From Kordiimonas laminariae (GTDB taxonomy: Bacteria; Pseudomonadota; Alphaproteobacteria; Sphingomonadales; Kordiimonadaceae), in the NCBI RefSeq assembly GCF_023008165.1, contig NZ_JAKQZA010000001.1, positions 332,796-396,795 of the forward strand: 64,000 bases of DNA, in the 5' to 3' direction. The notes beneath the pieces were generated by a model. The model saw only the letters and a list, made by a program, of their open reading frames with translations, made no database searches and had not been told where the DNA came from. The translations under genes were made by a program, and so were the position numbers. Positions 44,152 through 53,237 of this stretch are shown in pieces; the first letter of the stretch is position 1; each line of letters opens with the position of its first letter.

Positions 44152-44321
44152 GTCTCTGTTTCCTCGTTGACAAAGCGAGCGCCCAGCGCGCTTGCTTACC
44201 CCTATGTCGAACGGCGAAAGGCAATATTGACATATTTTTTTAAAAAAATGAAAGGCTATGAATTCTATAGGCTTAACCAATGCCCGGCTCACTAATCGAT
44301 TCCTCTGCCACTCGTACATAC

Positions 44322-44370
44322 TTGACAATTATCAATCAAATAACATATTTGATAAAAATCAACTATATTC
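44322..44370 (+). promoter_or_regulatory. Two TTGA-N6-TCAA operator-like sites upstream of the SRPBCC gene
   Basis: TTGA-N6-TCAA occurs at 44322-44335 and 44349-44362, 27 bases apart, with a palindrome TCAAATA-ACA-TATTTGA (44336-44352) between them. The second site continues into TCAACTATATTC, shared with the marR upstream region (45861). TTGACA at 44322 also resembles a -35 element, so binding here could block transcription. Confidence 0.6.
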
Positions 44371-44379
44371 TGGAGAGAA

Positions 44380-44871
44380 ATGATGGAGATTATTAAAACA
44401 GTGGTCATAGACCGCACAGCGGATGAAGCCTGGCACATCGTCGCCGAAGAATTCGACCAAGCTTATAAATGGATGAGCTTTGTGCATCATTCCCACAAGG
44501 TTGATAGCGACGATACCGCTAATGGTGCCCCAGTAGCGGGCAGAGTTTGCGAATTCACAGATAATCCAGATGGGCTTAAAGCCATTGAAAAAATCCTGAG
44601 TTATTCGCCAGAGAATAAGCAATTTGTATTTGATGTAGTGCCTGTGAATGCTCCACGTATTTTCCCAGTACACAAAAACATTGTAACTATGTCTGTAACA
44701 GCGCTCGGTAACGATAAAGCTGAAGTCAGCTGGACATCTAATATAGAGCTAACCGCCTTTGGTTATATCCTCTATCCCTTCCTGAAGTTTGGCCTTTCCA
44801 AACAATTCGGGCAGGTTCTGGCTGACCTTCAGACCTATGCCAACAAAACACCAGCTGCAGCTGCCGCTTAA
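44380..44871 (+). CDS. SRPBCC (START/polyketide-cyclase-like) domain protein
   Basis: A 163-residue protein with the helix-grip plan: a first strand MEIIKTVVIDRTADEAW, an N-terminal helix, a central beta-sheet, and a long C-terminal helix (LKFGLSKQFGQVLADLQTY). The cavity binds a hydrophobic ligand in relatives, but no catalytic residues can be assigned. Two ATG codons are adjacent; the second (44383) is better spaced from GGAG. It forms an operon with the DUF4345-type gene 10 bases downstream and is likely to be controlled by the convergent MarR gene. Confidence 0.82.
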   Translation: MMEIIKTVVIDRTADEAWHIVAEEFDQAYKWMSFVHHSHKVDSDDTANGAPVAGRVCEFTDNPDGLKAIEKILSYSPENKQFVFDVVPVNAPRIFPVHKNIVTMSVTALGNDKAEVSWTSNIELTAFGYILYPFLKFGLSKQFGQVLADLQTYANKTPAAAAA

Positions 44872-44881
44872 CTCCCCATAT

Positions 44882-45313
44882 ATGAAAGACCCAACCATGC
44901 TACGCTTTGCCCAACTTTTGTCCGGCTTGTTTGTGCTTGTTTTAGGCACATCAGCCCTAACCCTTATCTTCGCCCCTGATGCTGTAAATCTGGCTGCTGG
45001 TTTTAATGCCAATACAGATTACGGCTTCACTAACATGCGTACGCTGGGTGCACCGCTCCTGAGTATTGCACTGATCACTGCTATCGGTGCTTTGAAGAAA
45101 GACTGGATACTGCTTCTACCGGCATCACTTTATTTTCTCTTTAATGGAAGTGCGAGAGTGGTATCGCTCTTTAATGAGCAATATGACCCTGTAATGCTGC
45201 GTGGGCTGCTGTTGACCTTCGGCTTATTTGCGCTTTCCCAATTGGCACTGCAAATCTTCCGCCGCGCTACGAAAAAGATACAAACAAAAGATGCCACAAT
45301 GGCACAGGCCTAG
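44882..45313 (+). CDS. DUF4345-type integral membrane protein
   Basis: A 143-residue protein with four transmembrane helices (about 9-29, 46-66, 71-91, 101-120) and a short basic tail. The pattern (LIFAPDAVNLAAGF, FNGSARVVSLF) matches DUF4345-like proteins and recalls the protein at 6796-7200. It follows the SRPBCC gene in an operon under the shared operator-like sites. ATG 44882 is chosen; an in-frame ATG five codons later is possible. The function is unknown. Confidence 0.65.
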   Translation: MKDPTMLRFAQLLSGLFVLVLGTSALTLIFAPDAVNLAAGFNANTDYGFTNMRTLGAPLLSIALITAIGALKKDWILLLPASLYFLFNGSARVVSLFNEQYDPVMLRGLLLTFGLFALSQLALQIFRRATKKIQTKDATMAQA

Positions 45314-45368
45314 CACGACCTAGTGGCTGCTCCCCCCGCACCAGCCGCCAGCAAGCCCCGGTAGGGTT

Positions 45369-45809
45369 TTAAGGAACATCTATGTCGCGCAGGTTCTTGG
45401 ACAGTATGTCTGAAACCCTGAAGAATGTTTCCAAATCCTTCCGGGCAATGCCTTCAGTGAGCTTTCCCGAAAACTCAGCTTCGAGAGCTTCAATTCCTTC
45501 AAAAAACGCAAGGCCTTTTGGTGTGAGCTTCAGGATTTTACTCCGGCCATCATCAGGGTTTGGTTCACGCGTTACCATACCCGCTTCCACAAGCTTATCT
45601 ATAAGCCGCACAACCTGCGCCTTATCTCGCTTGAGGGTATCTGCCACATCCACCAGCGTTACATTTTCACCAGACCAGATCAGCCGCATAGTCCTCAACT
45701 GCTGCGGCGCAAGATCAGCCCCCAAAGCACCAAGGCGCGGTGCAATTTGCTGGCCCATATCATGGCTTAGGCGAAAAGCCACTTCATGCACTGTCCGTGT
45801 TTTCTTCAA
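45369..45809 (-). CDS. MarR family transcriptional regulator
   Basis: A 146-residue winged-helix regulator: dimerisation helices at both ends and the DNA-binding part RTMRLIWSGENVTLVDVADTLKRDKAQVVRLIDKLVEAGMVTREPNPDDGRSK (residues about 40-90, described as a region), with the wing motif DDGRSKIL. It starts at TTG (45809) six bases after GAGGAC; no in-frame ATG upstream exists. It converges with the SRPBCC-DUF4345 operon. A sequence in its upstream region (45861) matches one in front of that operon, suggesting autoregulation and control of both. Confidence 0.9.
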   Translation of the reverse strand: MKKTRTVHEVAFRLSHDMGQQIAPRLGALGADLAPQQLRTMRLIWSGENVTLVDVADTLKRDKAQVVRLIDKLVEAGMVTREPNPDDGRSKILKLTPKGLAFFEGIEALEAEFSGKLTEGIARKDLETFFRVSDILSKNLRDIDVP

Positions 45810-45860
45810 AGCTCTGTCCTCGGCATAAACAACGATGATGATTGATTGCTACATATATTG

Positions 45861-45882
45861 TTGACGAGCATCAACTATATTC
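45861..45882. promoter_or_regulatory. MarR-type operator-like site upstream of marR gene
   Basis: TTGA-N6-TCAACTATATTC at 45861-45882 matches 18 of 22 bases with 44349-44370. The TTGA/TCAA half-sites are a 4+4 palindrome with the same six-base spacing in both places. Confidence 0.6.
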
Positions 45883-45899
45883 AGTGTTGCACTTAATAG

Positions 45900-46592
45900 C
45901 TATCTCACACGCTTCCTACCATACTCAAGCGCTTCTGCATTCACTGATGATGATCGATAATTCGTTTTATAATGTTTTTTATATCCGTATTCTCGAACAG
46001 AGGCTTTCTGGGTCACGACTTCAACTTTTTCCGCTGGGCTCTCTTTGGTATCCAAGTCGTATTCGTCAATAAGATACTCTTTCAGCTTCACATCTATAGT
46101 AGCCCCATATTGCTCAGCATATTCCACCATTACAGGAACAACTTCATTCCACATCCCCAAGAAATCAGCAATATTACAGCGTATTCTTATTTCATGCGCT
46201 GTCCCTTTATGGAGATATAATAAAAATCTACTCTGCTGCTTTATGAAGTATAGATGTGATGTATAAGTCCAGCCAATATGGAGGCTTTCCCATGGTATTG
46301 GCCGTAAACTGTGGCGGCTATAGACCAGCCCCCCCCTAGAAAAACAGAAATACGCCGGCGGTTGAGTAAAATAGTATAAGGTCCTGATCATATTAAACAA
46401 ACAGACTACACCCGCAATCACAGGCATAAGCAATCGGCTAAAATCAATTCCCTCCCAGCCATTTCTAATACCACCCCACTCATATGCTGCATAACCAGAA
46501 AACAATACGAAACCGATTGAGACAATTAATTGTCTCCAAAGTATCCGTCTTGGCTGCGTAAAAGTTACCCCACCCCCATCGTTTACTGTCAT
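45900..46592 (-). CDS. Membrane protein with PH-like domain (unnamed), partner of the next gene
   Basis: A 230-residue protein with two N-terminal transmembrane helices (about 19-37 and 52-75), then a beta-rich PH-like domain (FSRGGLVYSRHSLRPIPWESL) and a basic C-terminal tail of 50 residues. The same plan is seen in the upstream gene (46596-47174), three bases away, so they form an operon of probable paralogues. A run of eight G is present in the coding strand (46329-46336). The function is unknown. Confidence 0.6.
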   Translation of the reverse strand: MTVNDGGGVTFTQPRRILWRQLIVSIGFVLFSGYAAYEWGGIRNGWEGIDFSRLLMPVIAGVVCLFNMIRTLYYFTQPPAYFCFSRGGLVYSRHSLRPIPWESLHIGWTYTSHLYFIKQQSRFLLYLHKGTAHEIRIRCNIADFLGMWNEVVPVMVEYAEQYGATIDVKLKEYLIDEYDLDTKESPAEKVEVVTQKASVREYGYKKHYKTNYRSSSVNAEALEYGRKRVR

Positions 46593-46595
46593 ATA

Positions 46596-47174
46596 TCAAC
46601 CTTTATTCTTTTTCGCGCCGTAGCCGGATGTTGGGCGGGGATGCTCTGTATCTTCTTTCAGACCCCAATTATATGTAAGCTCTTCAAATTCATCGTCTTC
46701 CGCATCCACCATACGGTCAGGGATATGTTTTTCTATAGCTTCATAAATCGCCCCTGTTTCCATAAGGAACGAAGCACGCGGCAATTGCAGCAAACCATGA
46801 AGAAAACCACGCTCTACCAGCGAAAGCCTGTGGGCCAAATTCATATGTTGGCGGTATTTTTTCTCGTCTTTCAGGTGGATGTTAAGCTTCTCATTCACTT
46901 CAAGCACATCATCCCACGGGATAAGAATATTCCCAAGGCCGCTATAGATTATACCCGCATCAGAAATATGAAGTGTCGGGTTATCTTCCCGCACCCAAAG
47001 AAACCCCCGAAACGCGCTGTAAGCCATAAACGGGAGCATAATATAAGGCACAAAATATTTAAGAACACCTGACCATTCTGGCACTTCAAGCACCACAACC
47101 ACTAACACTATTAAAGCTAAAAACTGGCCCCAGAAAGAAAGCCAGCGCAGGGCATTATTGCCTCTGAATTCCAT
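46596..47174 (-). CDS. Membrane protein with PH-like domain (unnamed)
   Basis: A 192-residue protein with two N-terminal transmembrane helices (about 11-30 and 38-56), a PH-like part (ISDAGIIYSGLGNILIPWDDV) and an acidic, then basic tail. The block matches the corresponding stretch of the downstream gene in spacing and in IPW(D/E)(D/S) residues. It is the first gene of the two-gene operon. I do not recognise a named family with confidence; the layout resembles STM3941-type proteins. Confidence 0.6.
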   Translation of the reverse strand: MEFRGNNALRWLSFWGQFLALIVLVVVVLEVPEWSGVLKYFVPYIMLPFMAYSAFRGFLWVREDNPTLHISDAGIIYSGLGNILIPWDDVLEVNEKLNIHLKDEKKYRQHMNLAHRLSLVERGFLHGLLQLPRASFLMETGAIYEAIEKHIPDRMVDAEDDEFEELTYNWGLKEDTEHPRPTSGYGAKKNKG

Positions 47175-47271
47175 GATATTCCTCGCCTGTCGTCTTTTAT
47201 TTTATGTAGGCAGTATGACGGCAAACACAAGCAATGGAAAGATATTAAGGAAATCGCTGTATTGATGCTCT

Positions 47272-49383
47272 TTAAGCGAACAGAAGCGCGTCTTCGTCTT
47301 CACCTTCATGTCCATCATCAAGCATCGCCTGCACATTCTGGACAGTTTCAAGGAAAGAAGAAATAGTAGACGCCATTTCATCTGCCGCAGCTGCAAGGCG
47401 CTGGGAGACCTCCATCACGTCACCAGCTTCAAGGCTTGCTTCATCAGCCTTACCAGCAACACCTGTGATTTCATCGGCGACAGACTGCGTCCCTCTGGCC
47501 GCCTCCTGCACGTTCCTGCCCACACTGATAGTAGTTTCATCCTGCCTTGCAACAGCGGAAGAAATCTCACCTAGGGTCGCGTTCAGTTCACCAATACCGC
47601 CAGCGGTTTTTTCATTGGCTTCAACAGCACTTTTGGTCGCTGCCTGAATTTCTTCTATCTGCTGGGAGATTTCACCTGTGGCATCCGAAGTTTGAGTTGC
47701 CAAATTTTTCACCTCGCTCGCCACCACAGCGAAACCTTTCCCAGCCTCACCTGCACGCGCTGCTTCAATAGTGGCGTTCAGCGCCAGCAAATTGGTTTGG
47801 TCGGCAATATCCTTAATCAGGTTCAGGACTTGGGAAATCTTGCTGCTGTTCCCCACCAGCCTACTGATGGCTGCATTACCTTCTTCTGTCGCTTCAACCG
47901 CATGGCCAGACATAGTGCCCGCAGTTTGCACCTGATCACTTACCTGCCTGATAGAGGCCGCCATCTCATCTGATGCTACTGCGAGCGACTGCACATTTGA
48001 AGATGTCTGGTGGGTTGCTGCCATCACGCTATTGGAGCTTTCAGAAACACTGCTGGCGATATGCACCATTTTTTCCGCCGCTTGTTTCAATTCTCCAACA
48101 CAGGTTTGCAGCTTTGATGTTGTTTCAGTGCTTGTGGAACGGAAACTGGTAATCAAGTGGCTAATTTGACCAGCAGCAACTGCCCTGCGCTGCGCTTCTT
48201 CAGAGTCCCGCTGTTTCTGGGTTTCAATTCTGCGCGCTTCTTCTTCGGCCTGTTCTTGCGCCAAGCGCTGTTCTTCCTCTCGGCGACGGCTATCAGAGAG
48301 GGCAGACTGCGCCTCCTCACCTTCAATAATCGAAAGCCGCATATCTTCCACCGAACGCGCAAGTTCACCAATTGCATCGCCCTGCTCCCGGCAAGCGACA
48401 GGCGTTGTCCTGTTACCGCCCGCAATTGCCATCACTGCATTTCGCACCTCGGTAAGAGGGCCTGTGATCGAACGCCCTACAAGAATGCTGAACACAACAG
48501 CCACCACACTGGTGAAGGCAATGGTAACGAGCGCTTGGTTTTCGGTAGAACGCTGGGTTTCTATCCACACCGCCTGCGCTTCATCTCTCGCAGCTTCTGT
48601 TTCTGATGAGATTGTCCGCAGTTCCTCAGGGATATTTTTATAAAGCGCTGATAGCTGCCCAGTAAGCGCAGTTTTCTGCAAATTCATATCTGCAAACTGA
48701 TTAAATGTAGCGCTGTACGTTTGGATAAGCGCCAAAAGCTCAGCGCGTTCACCCACTGGTACAGTTGACCGTTCAAGTGCGGTTTTAAATTCTTCCACAC
48801 GCGCATCATGGCGCGTGATATATTTTTCCTGCTGTCGGAGAATAAAATCTTTCTCGTGGCGGCGCATCATCAGCATAAGGATGGTCAGGTCTTTCGCCCC
48901 GTATCCTTTAAGCTTTTCTTCCACCGCGTGCACGGCGGCACGTAGTTCCCCTTCCATGCCTGAGGTTTCATTCAGCCCGATAGCAGTGATAAGCGAAGAT
49001 ACTTCCTTAAACACTTTACCGTGCTCAACCAGTGCTTCCTTCGCTGTCTGAACACTGTCCCTTAGCGCGCCAGCGGGGAGCTGGGCGATAAGTGCATCAG
49101 CACGCGCGAGCGCATTCGCAGCCTCAGTCCGATAAGAACTGATATATTTTGGATCTTTCCGGAGAAGGAAATCCTTCTCATGCCGGCGCATCTGCAGCGC
49201 CGATAAATTCAGGGATTTAGCTTCCGTGGTATAATACTCATTTTCTGAAAAGGTATCGCTTGCTGCATCGAGCTTCTGGCCAGCCGAAAAAATAGTGTAG
49301 CCAATAACCAGAAAACCAATCAGCGCAGTCGCCACCGTGGCCGCAATACGCGCCCTGAGCGATACATCCGTAAACTTAATCAT
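47272..49383 (-). CDS. Methyl-accepting chemotaxis protein, HBM-type sensor
   Basis: A 703-residue chemoreceptor. TM1 lies about 9-31, a periplasmic four-helix domain follows with the motif [11 protein letters not shown] at about 65 and again [11 protein letters not shown] at about 173, TM2 lies about 285-307, then HAMP, a coiled-coil linker rich in Glu and Arg, and the signalling hairpin ([20 protein letters not shown] region). The doubled motif, one per half of the sensor, fits a helical bimodular ligand-binding domain. No CheR-tether pentapeptide is at the C-terminus. It is closely related in layout to the receptor at 54460-56568. The ATG at 49383 is preferred over a GTG four codons upstream. 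Confidence 0.92.
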   Translation of the reverse strand: MIKFTDVSLRARIAATVATALIGFLVIGYTIFSAGQKLDAASDTFSENEYYTTEAKSLNLSALQMRRHEKDFLLRKDPKYISSYRTEAANALARADALIAQLPAGALRDSVQTAKEALVEHGKVFKEVSSLITAIGLNETSGMEGELRAAVHAVEEKLKGYGAKDLTILMLMMRRHEKDFILRQQEKYITRHDARVEEFKTALERSTVPVGERAELLALIQTYSATFNQFADMNLQKTALTGQLSALYKNIPEELRTISSETEAARDEAQAVWIETQRSTENQALVTIAFTSVVAVVFSILVGRSITGPLTEVRNAVMAIAGGNRTTPVACREQGDAIGELARSVEDMRLSIIEGEEAQSALSDSRRREEEQRLAQEQAEEEARRIETQKQRDSEEAQRRAVAAGQISHLITSFRSTSTETTSKLQTCVGELKQAAEKMVHIASSVSESSNSVMAATHQTSSNVQSLAVASDEMAASIRQVSDQVQTAGTMSGHAVEATEEGNAAISRLVGNSSKISQVLNLIKDIADQTNLLALNATIEAARAGEAGKGFAVVASEVKNLATQTSDATGEISQQIEEIQAATKSAVEANEKTAGGIGELNATLGEISSAVARQDETTISVGRNVQEAARGTQSVADEITGVAGKADEASLEAGDVMEVSQRLAAAADEMASTISSFLETVQNVQAMLDDGHEGEDEDALLFA

Positions 49384-49511
49384 ACCAAACCCCACAGCTC
49401 CGGGTGATACGGTTCATCACCCAAGCCCCCAAGCGTCCCTACTTAGGGTAGTTTTGGCAGGGGTTTGTTACGCTTTTATAGAATTTTTAAGACAGTCCAT
49501 ATAACTACAAA

Positions 49512-49538
49512 AGAAAAGGCGCCATAAACGCCTTTTCT
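49512..49538 (-). terminator. Terminator of the lpoB-region operon
   Basis: AGAAAAGGCG pairs with CGCCTTTTCT over a seven-base loop, followed by a T-rich stretch on the minus strand, 42 bases after the 49580 stop. Confidence 0.75.
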
Positions 49539-49579
49539 ATGCATCTGCTATAAAGGTGAAGTAACCTTGCGTTTCTCTA

Positions 49580-50428
49580 TTAACCTTCCATTTCCGCAAT
49601 CATCTGCCAATAACTGGTTAATTCCTTCATGGTTTCAATGGCTAATTGGCGGCCGACAGCTTCATCACTAAAACCTTCAAGGAAAGTGTGGCGTTCAAAA
49701 CCACGGTTAGTGGCAATAAATTCCTGTCGGTTAATCACAGGAGGCATACCATCCGTAAACAAGCTGGCGATATTCTCACCTGTTTCAATCTCAATCACAT
49801 TCATCTGAAAGGCAAAACCAGATTCTGTTTCCATACTTGGGGTTAGGAGGATTTCAATCATCAAATCCGCCTTACCAACCATGGCTTTGGTTTCCAACGA
49901 GTGTGTGTTCACCTCTTCATTGCTGGCTGCATCAGCCCCAGTCGTCCGAATTGCCATTTCCCGGTTAATCACTCGCGTACCACCCCGGATCATGGTTTTT
50001 TTGAAGCTGCTTTCCAGCTTCATATTCAACAATTCCCTTAGATTTTCTCGGGCCTGATCTTTGTTCAAACGACGGGTACCAGATGTAACTTCAGTCGTTC
50101 CTGGTGAAACATTGGCCGTTGTCCGCCCTGTATAGGGGTTGTGGCTGGCGCTAGCATAAGCGCTTGAACTGGCAGCTACATAATCAATATAATATGTGAC
50201 AACTTCATCAGAAAATTCCCGGTTCCAGAATAGTATAAAACGGGGCCTGCTCTTCTTTTTATTTTCCCGATAGAAGGCTTTGATAAATTCTTTCTGATCA
50301 GGCAGTTTGGGCTCAGGTGCTTTTTTCATCACCGGCGGTACATTCGGGCGTTGCTGTGCGGAAACCGAAGGCACATAAAACGCGGAACAGGCCAGCGCAA
50401 AAACACAGGCTTTCATAAATAGCTTCAT
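49580..50428 (-). CDS. CsgG/LpoB-like secreted protein (last gene of lpoB locus)
   Basis: A 282-residue protein with a signal peptide (about 1-24) and a proline-rich linker. The core (RFILFWNREFSDEV, then ELLNMKLESSFKKTMIRGGTRVINREMAIR, described by segments) has the alpha-beta rhythm of CsgG/LpoB proteins, with a low-complexity insert rich in Ser, Ala and Thr near residues 85-110. It has no lipobox. It lies 2 bases from the YcfL gene. The role is inferred from its neighbours to be at the peptidoglycan-outer membrane interface. Confidence 0.65.
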   Translation of the reverse strand: MKLFMKACVFALACSAFYVPSVSAQQRPNVPPVMKKAPEPKLPDQKEFIKAFYRENKKKSRPRFILFWNREFSDEVVTYYIDYVAASSSAYASASHNPYTGRTTANVSPGTTEVTSGTRRLNKDQARENLRELLNMKLESSFKKTMIRGGTRVINREMAIRTTGADAASNEEVNTHSLETKAMVGKADLMIEILLTPSMETESGFAFQMNVIEIETGENIASLFTDGMPPVINRQEFIATNRGFERHTFLEGFSDEAVGRQLAIETMKELTSYWQMIAEMEG

Positions 50429-50430
50429 GC

Positions 50431-50901
50431 TTAATCCCCTTCGTCTACTTCAATAAGAAAATACCCCACGCCAGTAGAAATAGATTTTTCGGAATAAACC
50501 TGCGTGGCTTTTGGTGATAAAAACACTCGCTTCCAAACGGTTGTTGGTTCAAGCGGCATCTGGTTCATATCCATAAACGAGGTTCTTACCAGCACTTCTT
50601 GATTATAATCCGTACAGTTAACAAGCCGTGTCATAACTTCAACCGTACCTGTCGCTGTGCGTTTCGAAAACACAGCCTGTGGAAGAATTTTCTTACGAAT
50701 GTTTTTATCAACAATTTGCACAGCATTCAGGGGAATTGCTGCCATGGTTGTTGGCACATCCGAAATAAGAGCCGGGCCCGCGCCTACTACATTTTTATAG
50801 GGGCGAAAATCACATTTCACTGTTGGACCAACAGCAGTTGAGGCTTCTGCAACAGAAGCCCCTGCTGCAAGAACCGCAGCAAGCGTTAATATTTTTTTCA
50901 T
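50431..50901 (-). CDS. YcfL (DUF1425) family protein
   Basis: A 156-residue protein with a signal peptide (1-20). The DUF1425 fold is indicated by VMTRLVNCTDYNQEVLVRTSFMD and EPTTVWKRVFLSPKATQVYSE (shown as separate segments). In E. coli ycfL lies beside lpoB (ycfM), and here it lies two genes from the LpoB homologue in one operon. A role in supporting or positioning the peptidoglycan-synthase activator is plausible but unproven. Its start overlaps the preceding gene by 4 bp (ATGA). Confidence 0.8.
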   Translation of the reverse strand: MKKILTLAAVLAAGASVAEASTAVGPTVKCDFRPYKNVVGAGPALISDVPTTMAAIPLNAVQIVDKNIRKKILPQAVFSKRTATGTVEVMTRLVNCTDYNQEVLVRTSFMDMNQMPLEPTTVWKRVFLSPKATQVYSEKSISTGVGYFLIEVDEGD

Positions 50902-52523
50902 CTTAATTCAGCCTGTAAAGTATCTATTGGTGCTTCAACAAGCAGCCAATTTCGGAAGTTCATATCCTTCTGCTGGACACGCTTTTTCTGTTTGCGCATT
51001 TTCTTCCATGTCATACGAGCGCCGGGGCTTGATTCCGGAACATTTAATGCGCTACGCGATCTGGTCCATATAATGCCGCAGGTATCACCCGCACCCATCA
51101 TGTAAACTTCTGATGGCGATGCAATATCACCGTGTGGGCCAGAATAAACGGTTGAATAGCGATACTCCCCAACACTGCGGAACGCGCCCGTGCTTACTGT
51201 TACCAAATCAGGCAAGTTATCCCACATACGTGTATCAGCTTGCGGCTTTGAACTGGCAGATACAGCAGAGAAAATACCGCCAATAATAGCAACCCCAGCC
51301 CCGATAAGAGCGGCATCAGAATCTCCCGATGCGAGGCCTGCGAGCGCCACGCCTGTTCCTACAGTTGCCAGTCCATCGCCAATGGCATCCGTTGTTTCCT
51401 TAAAGGAAGCTTTCCCTTCAAGTAAGCCATCAATAGGGCGGCCACCGCGCGTGGAAGATTGCCAATAAACGCTTGAAGCAATTTCATTCGTAAATTCTGT
51501 TGTCGCGCCTGTGCGGTTCTCCACGATGAACCTGGCATTGGTTTCACCAAAGCGTTCATCTTTCTCAAATTTCAGAATTTCGTTATATTTACCTTCGCCA
51601 ATTTTTTGTGGCCCTGCACCCAATTCTGAAATCATTAATGTATTATTTTCTGGCGCTGGCGCCGCTAAGTTAGGGCGCACTTCGTTGGCCCGACGGAAGG
51701 GTTCTTCCCCACTTCTACCTTGGCACTGAAGTGCCCAACCGTCCAGATAATTCAAAACCGCAAAATCAGCTTGGAATTCTTCCAGATCAGAGACCGAATC
51801 CTGATATTCGCCAGCACGAAAAACGGCCCGGGCGTTTTCATAATCTCCAATCCGAAGATAAAGCAGCCCACGATAATAATATGCCATAGCGCGTTCATAT
51901 GGCTCGCCTTTAAAATCTTTTACAGATTCCTCTTTAAACTTGGATTTCGCGGCTTTCGCCTGTGGGTTATCAGCATAAATTGCTTCGATTTTATCAATCG
52001 CACGATCAAACGCCCATTCAGCATGCCCATAATAACCTGCTTCCATTGCGGCCAAACCAAGACGGTTCAAATTCAACGTGGCGTTCCGTTCACCTTCAAT
52101 GAACAAGCTTGAATAAAACGGCTTTAACACTTCAGGTTTATCTGCGACAAAGTTCGAAATTTCTGCTGGATATGGCCCCATACCATATTGTTTGCGAAGA
52201 TTTTTCGTTAAGGAAGCCAATCGTTTATCATAAGCTTTCTGCGCTTTTTTATTAGCCTTTTTAACTGCTTTCAGTTCTTTTTTTACAACCTTCAAATCAG
52301 CCTTCATTTGCTTTTTTTCAGCTTTGGAAAGCCCACCAGCTTTAAGGGTTGTTTTCAAATAGTCATGGCGTGCCTGTAATTGCTGTTCATGCGCAAGTGC
52401 ATCCTGGCTAACAGCAGGTTGGCTTCTCAGCGCCAGAAGAGCGGCACTATCGTCAGCGACCACAGGTGTAAATGCAACCAAGCCGCAAATGGCGACAGTC
52501 GCTAATAAAGTTGATTTCTGCAT
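50898..52523 (-). CDS. COG3014-like TPR protein of the lpoB locus
   Basis: A 541-residue protein: signal peptide (1-23), a Lys/Ala-rich coiled coil (KAGGLSKAEKKQMKADL to KAQKAYDKR, residues about 60-105), then TPR-like repeats (MEAGYYGHAEWAFDRAIDKIE, YYRGLLYLRIGDYENARAVF) and a C-terminal beta-rich part with a central Gly/Ala membrane-like helix (ATVGTGVALAGLASGDSD). This is the COG3014 type seen next to lpoB in Vibrio. The protein probably acts at the envelope. The hairpin in its leader suggests attenuation or partial readthrough from lpoB. Confidence 0.78.
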   Translation of the reverse strand: MQKSTLLATVAICGLVAFTPVVADDSAALLALRSQPAVSQDALAHEQQLQARHDYLKTTLKAGGLSKAEKKQMKADLKVVKKELKAVKKANKKAQKAYDKRLASLTKNLRKQYGMGPYPAEISNFVADKPEVLKPFYSSLFIEGERNATLNLNRLGLAAMEAGYYGHAEWAFDRAIDKIEAIYADNPQAKAAKSKFKEESVKDFKGEPYERAMAYYYRGLLYLRIGDYENARAVFRAGEYQDSVSDLEEFQADFAVLNYLDGWALQCQGRSGEEPFRRANEVRPNLAAPAPENNTLMISELGAGPQKIGEGKYNEILKFEKDERFGETNARFIVENRTGATTEFTNEIASSVYWQSSTRGGRPIDGLLEGKASFKETTDAIGDGLATVGTGVALAGLASGDSDAALIGAGVAIIGGIFSAVSASSKPQADTRMWDNLPDLVTVSTGAFRSVGEYRYSTVYSGPHGDIASPSEVYMMGAGDTCGIIWTRSRSALNVPESSPGARMTWKKMRKQKKRVQQKDMNFRNWLLVEAPIDTLQAELR

Positions 52524-52540
52524 CTTTTAACCCCCAAAAG

Positions 52541-52570
52541 AAAAAGCCAACCTTATTGAAAGGTTGGCTT
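52541..52570 (-). terminator. Hairpin between lpoB and the COG3014 gene
   Basis: AAGCCAACCTT pairs with AAGGTTGGCTT over a five-base loop, then TTTTCTTTT on the minus strand, 11 bases past the lpoB stop. It looks like a terminator inside the operon, perhaps leaky so that lpoB is made in excess. Confidence 0.75.
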
Positions 52571-52580
52571 GAAAATAGTG

Positions 52581-53237
52581 TTAGCGGTAAACAACATCAT
52601 CTGCGGCAGCTTTTGAAAGCTCATAAATGCCACTCCAGACAATAACACCACGTTCCAGATCAACCATTTCAAAGGTAATTTGGGTGTAACGCTGCATCAT
52701 GCCTGTGCGTGCATCGCGGCTATCTGATGAAGCAATTGTGCCACCAAGGCGGTAATCAGCACCAGCCTGTGCCTGTGTAGTGCCGCGTGTTGCGGTATCA
52801 ACCACACCTTCACGCTTTAATGAACGTTCTTGCTGCACCATGCCTGCATAATTACGGCCAACAAAAACCATCCGCCCCATAGAAGCACGGTTTAGGTTCA
52901 CGCGAAGGCGATTGGTAATCAGGTCTTTGTTCATACGCTGGGTGCTATCATTCACGAAGAAACCACTATCAACAATAATTGCCGGGGGGTTTGCTGCATT
53001 AGCCAGCATTGGGTTTGTCAGCATGTCTCTCATCATCTGATCAGTCATCGCCTGAATGTCTTGGCCTTCAATGCCAACCCCAGCAACAGCGCCTGTACGT
53101 GATGGATCTTGCGAAACAGTTGCTACCCCCGCAGAATTATGAACTGCCTGCCCGCCACATGCTGCCAAAACACCACATACTGCTGTTAACATTACTGATT
53201 TTTTAATGAACTTAGAAAATGAACTAATTTGGCGCAT
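52581..53237 (-). CDS. lpoB: LpoB-type penicillin-binding protein activator lipoprotein
   Basis: A 218-residue lipoprotein. The lipobox is LAAC (VCGVLAACGG, Cys27). The folded domain has the LpoB/CsgG-like segments: LANAANPPAIIVDSGFFVND, DLITNRLRVNLNRASMGRMVF, RLGGTIASSDSRDARTGMM (each under 20 residues or described) and TQITFEMVDLERGVIVWSG at the end. LpoB activates PBP1b-type peptidoglycan synthases from the outer membrane in enterobacteria; alphaproteobacterial homologues are less studied. It heads the cluster with the COG3014, YcfL and CsgG-like genes. Confidence 0.85.
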   Translation of the reverse strand: MRQISSFSKFIKKSVMLTAVCGVLAACGGQAVHNSAGVATVSQDPSRTGAVAGVGIEGQDIQAMTDQMMRDMLTNPMLANAANPPAIIVDSGFFVNDSTQRMNKDLITNRLRVNLNRASMGRMVFVGRNYAGMVQQERSLKREGVVDTATRGTTQAQAGADYRLGGTIASSDSRDARTGMMQRYTQITFEMVDLERGVIVWSGIYELSKAAADDVVYR

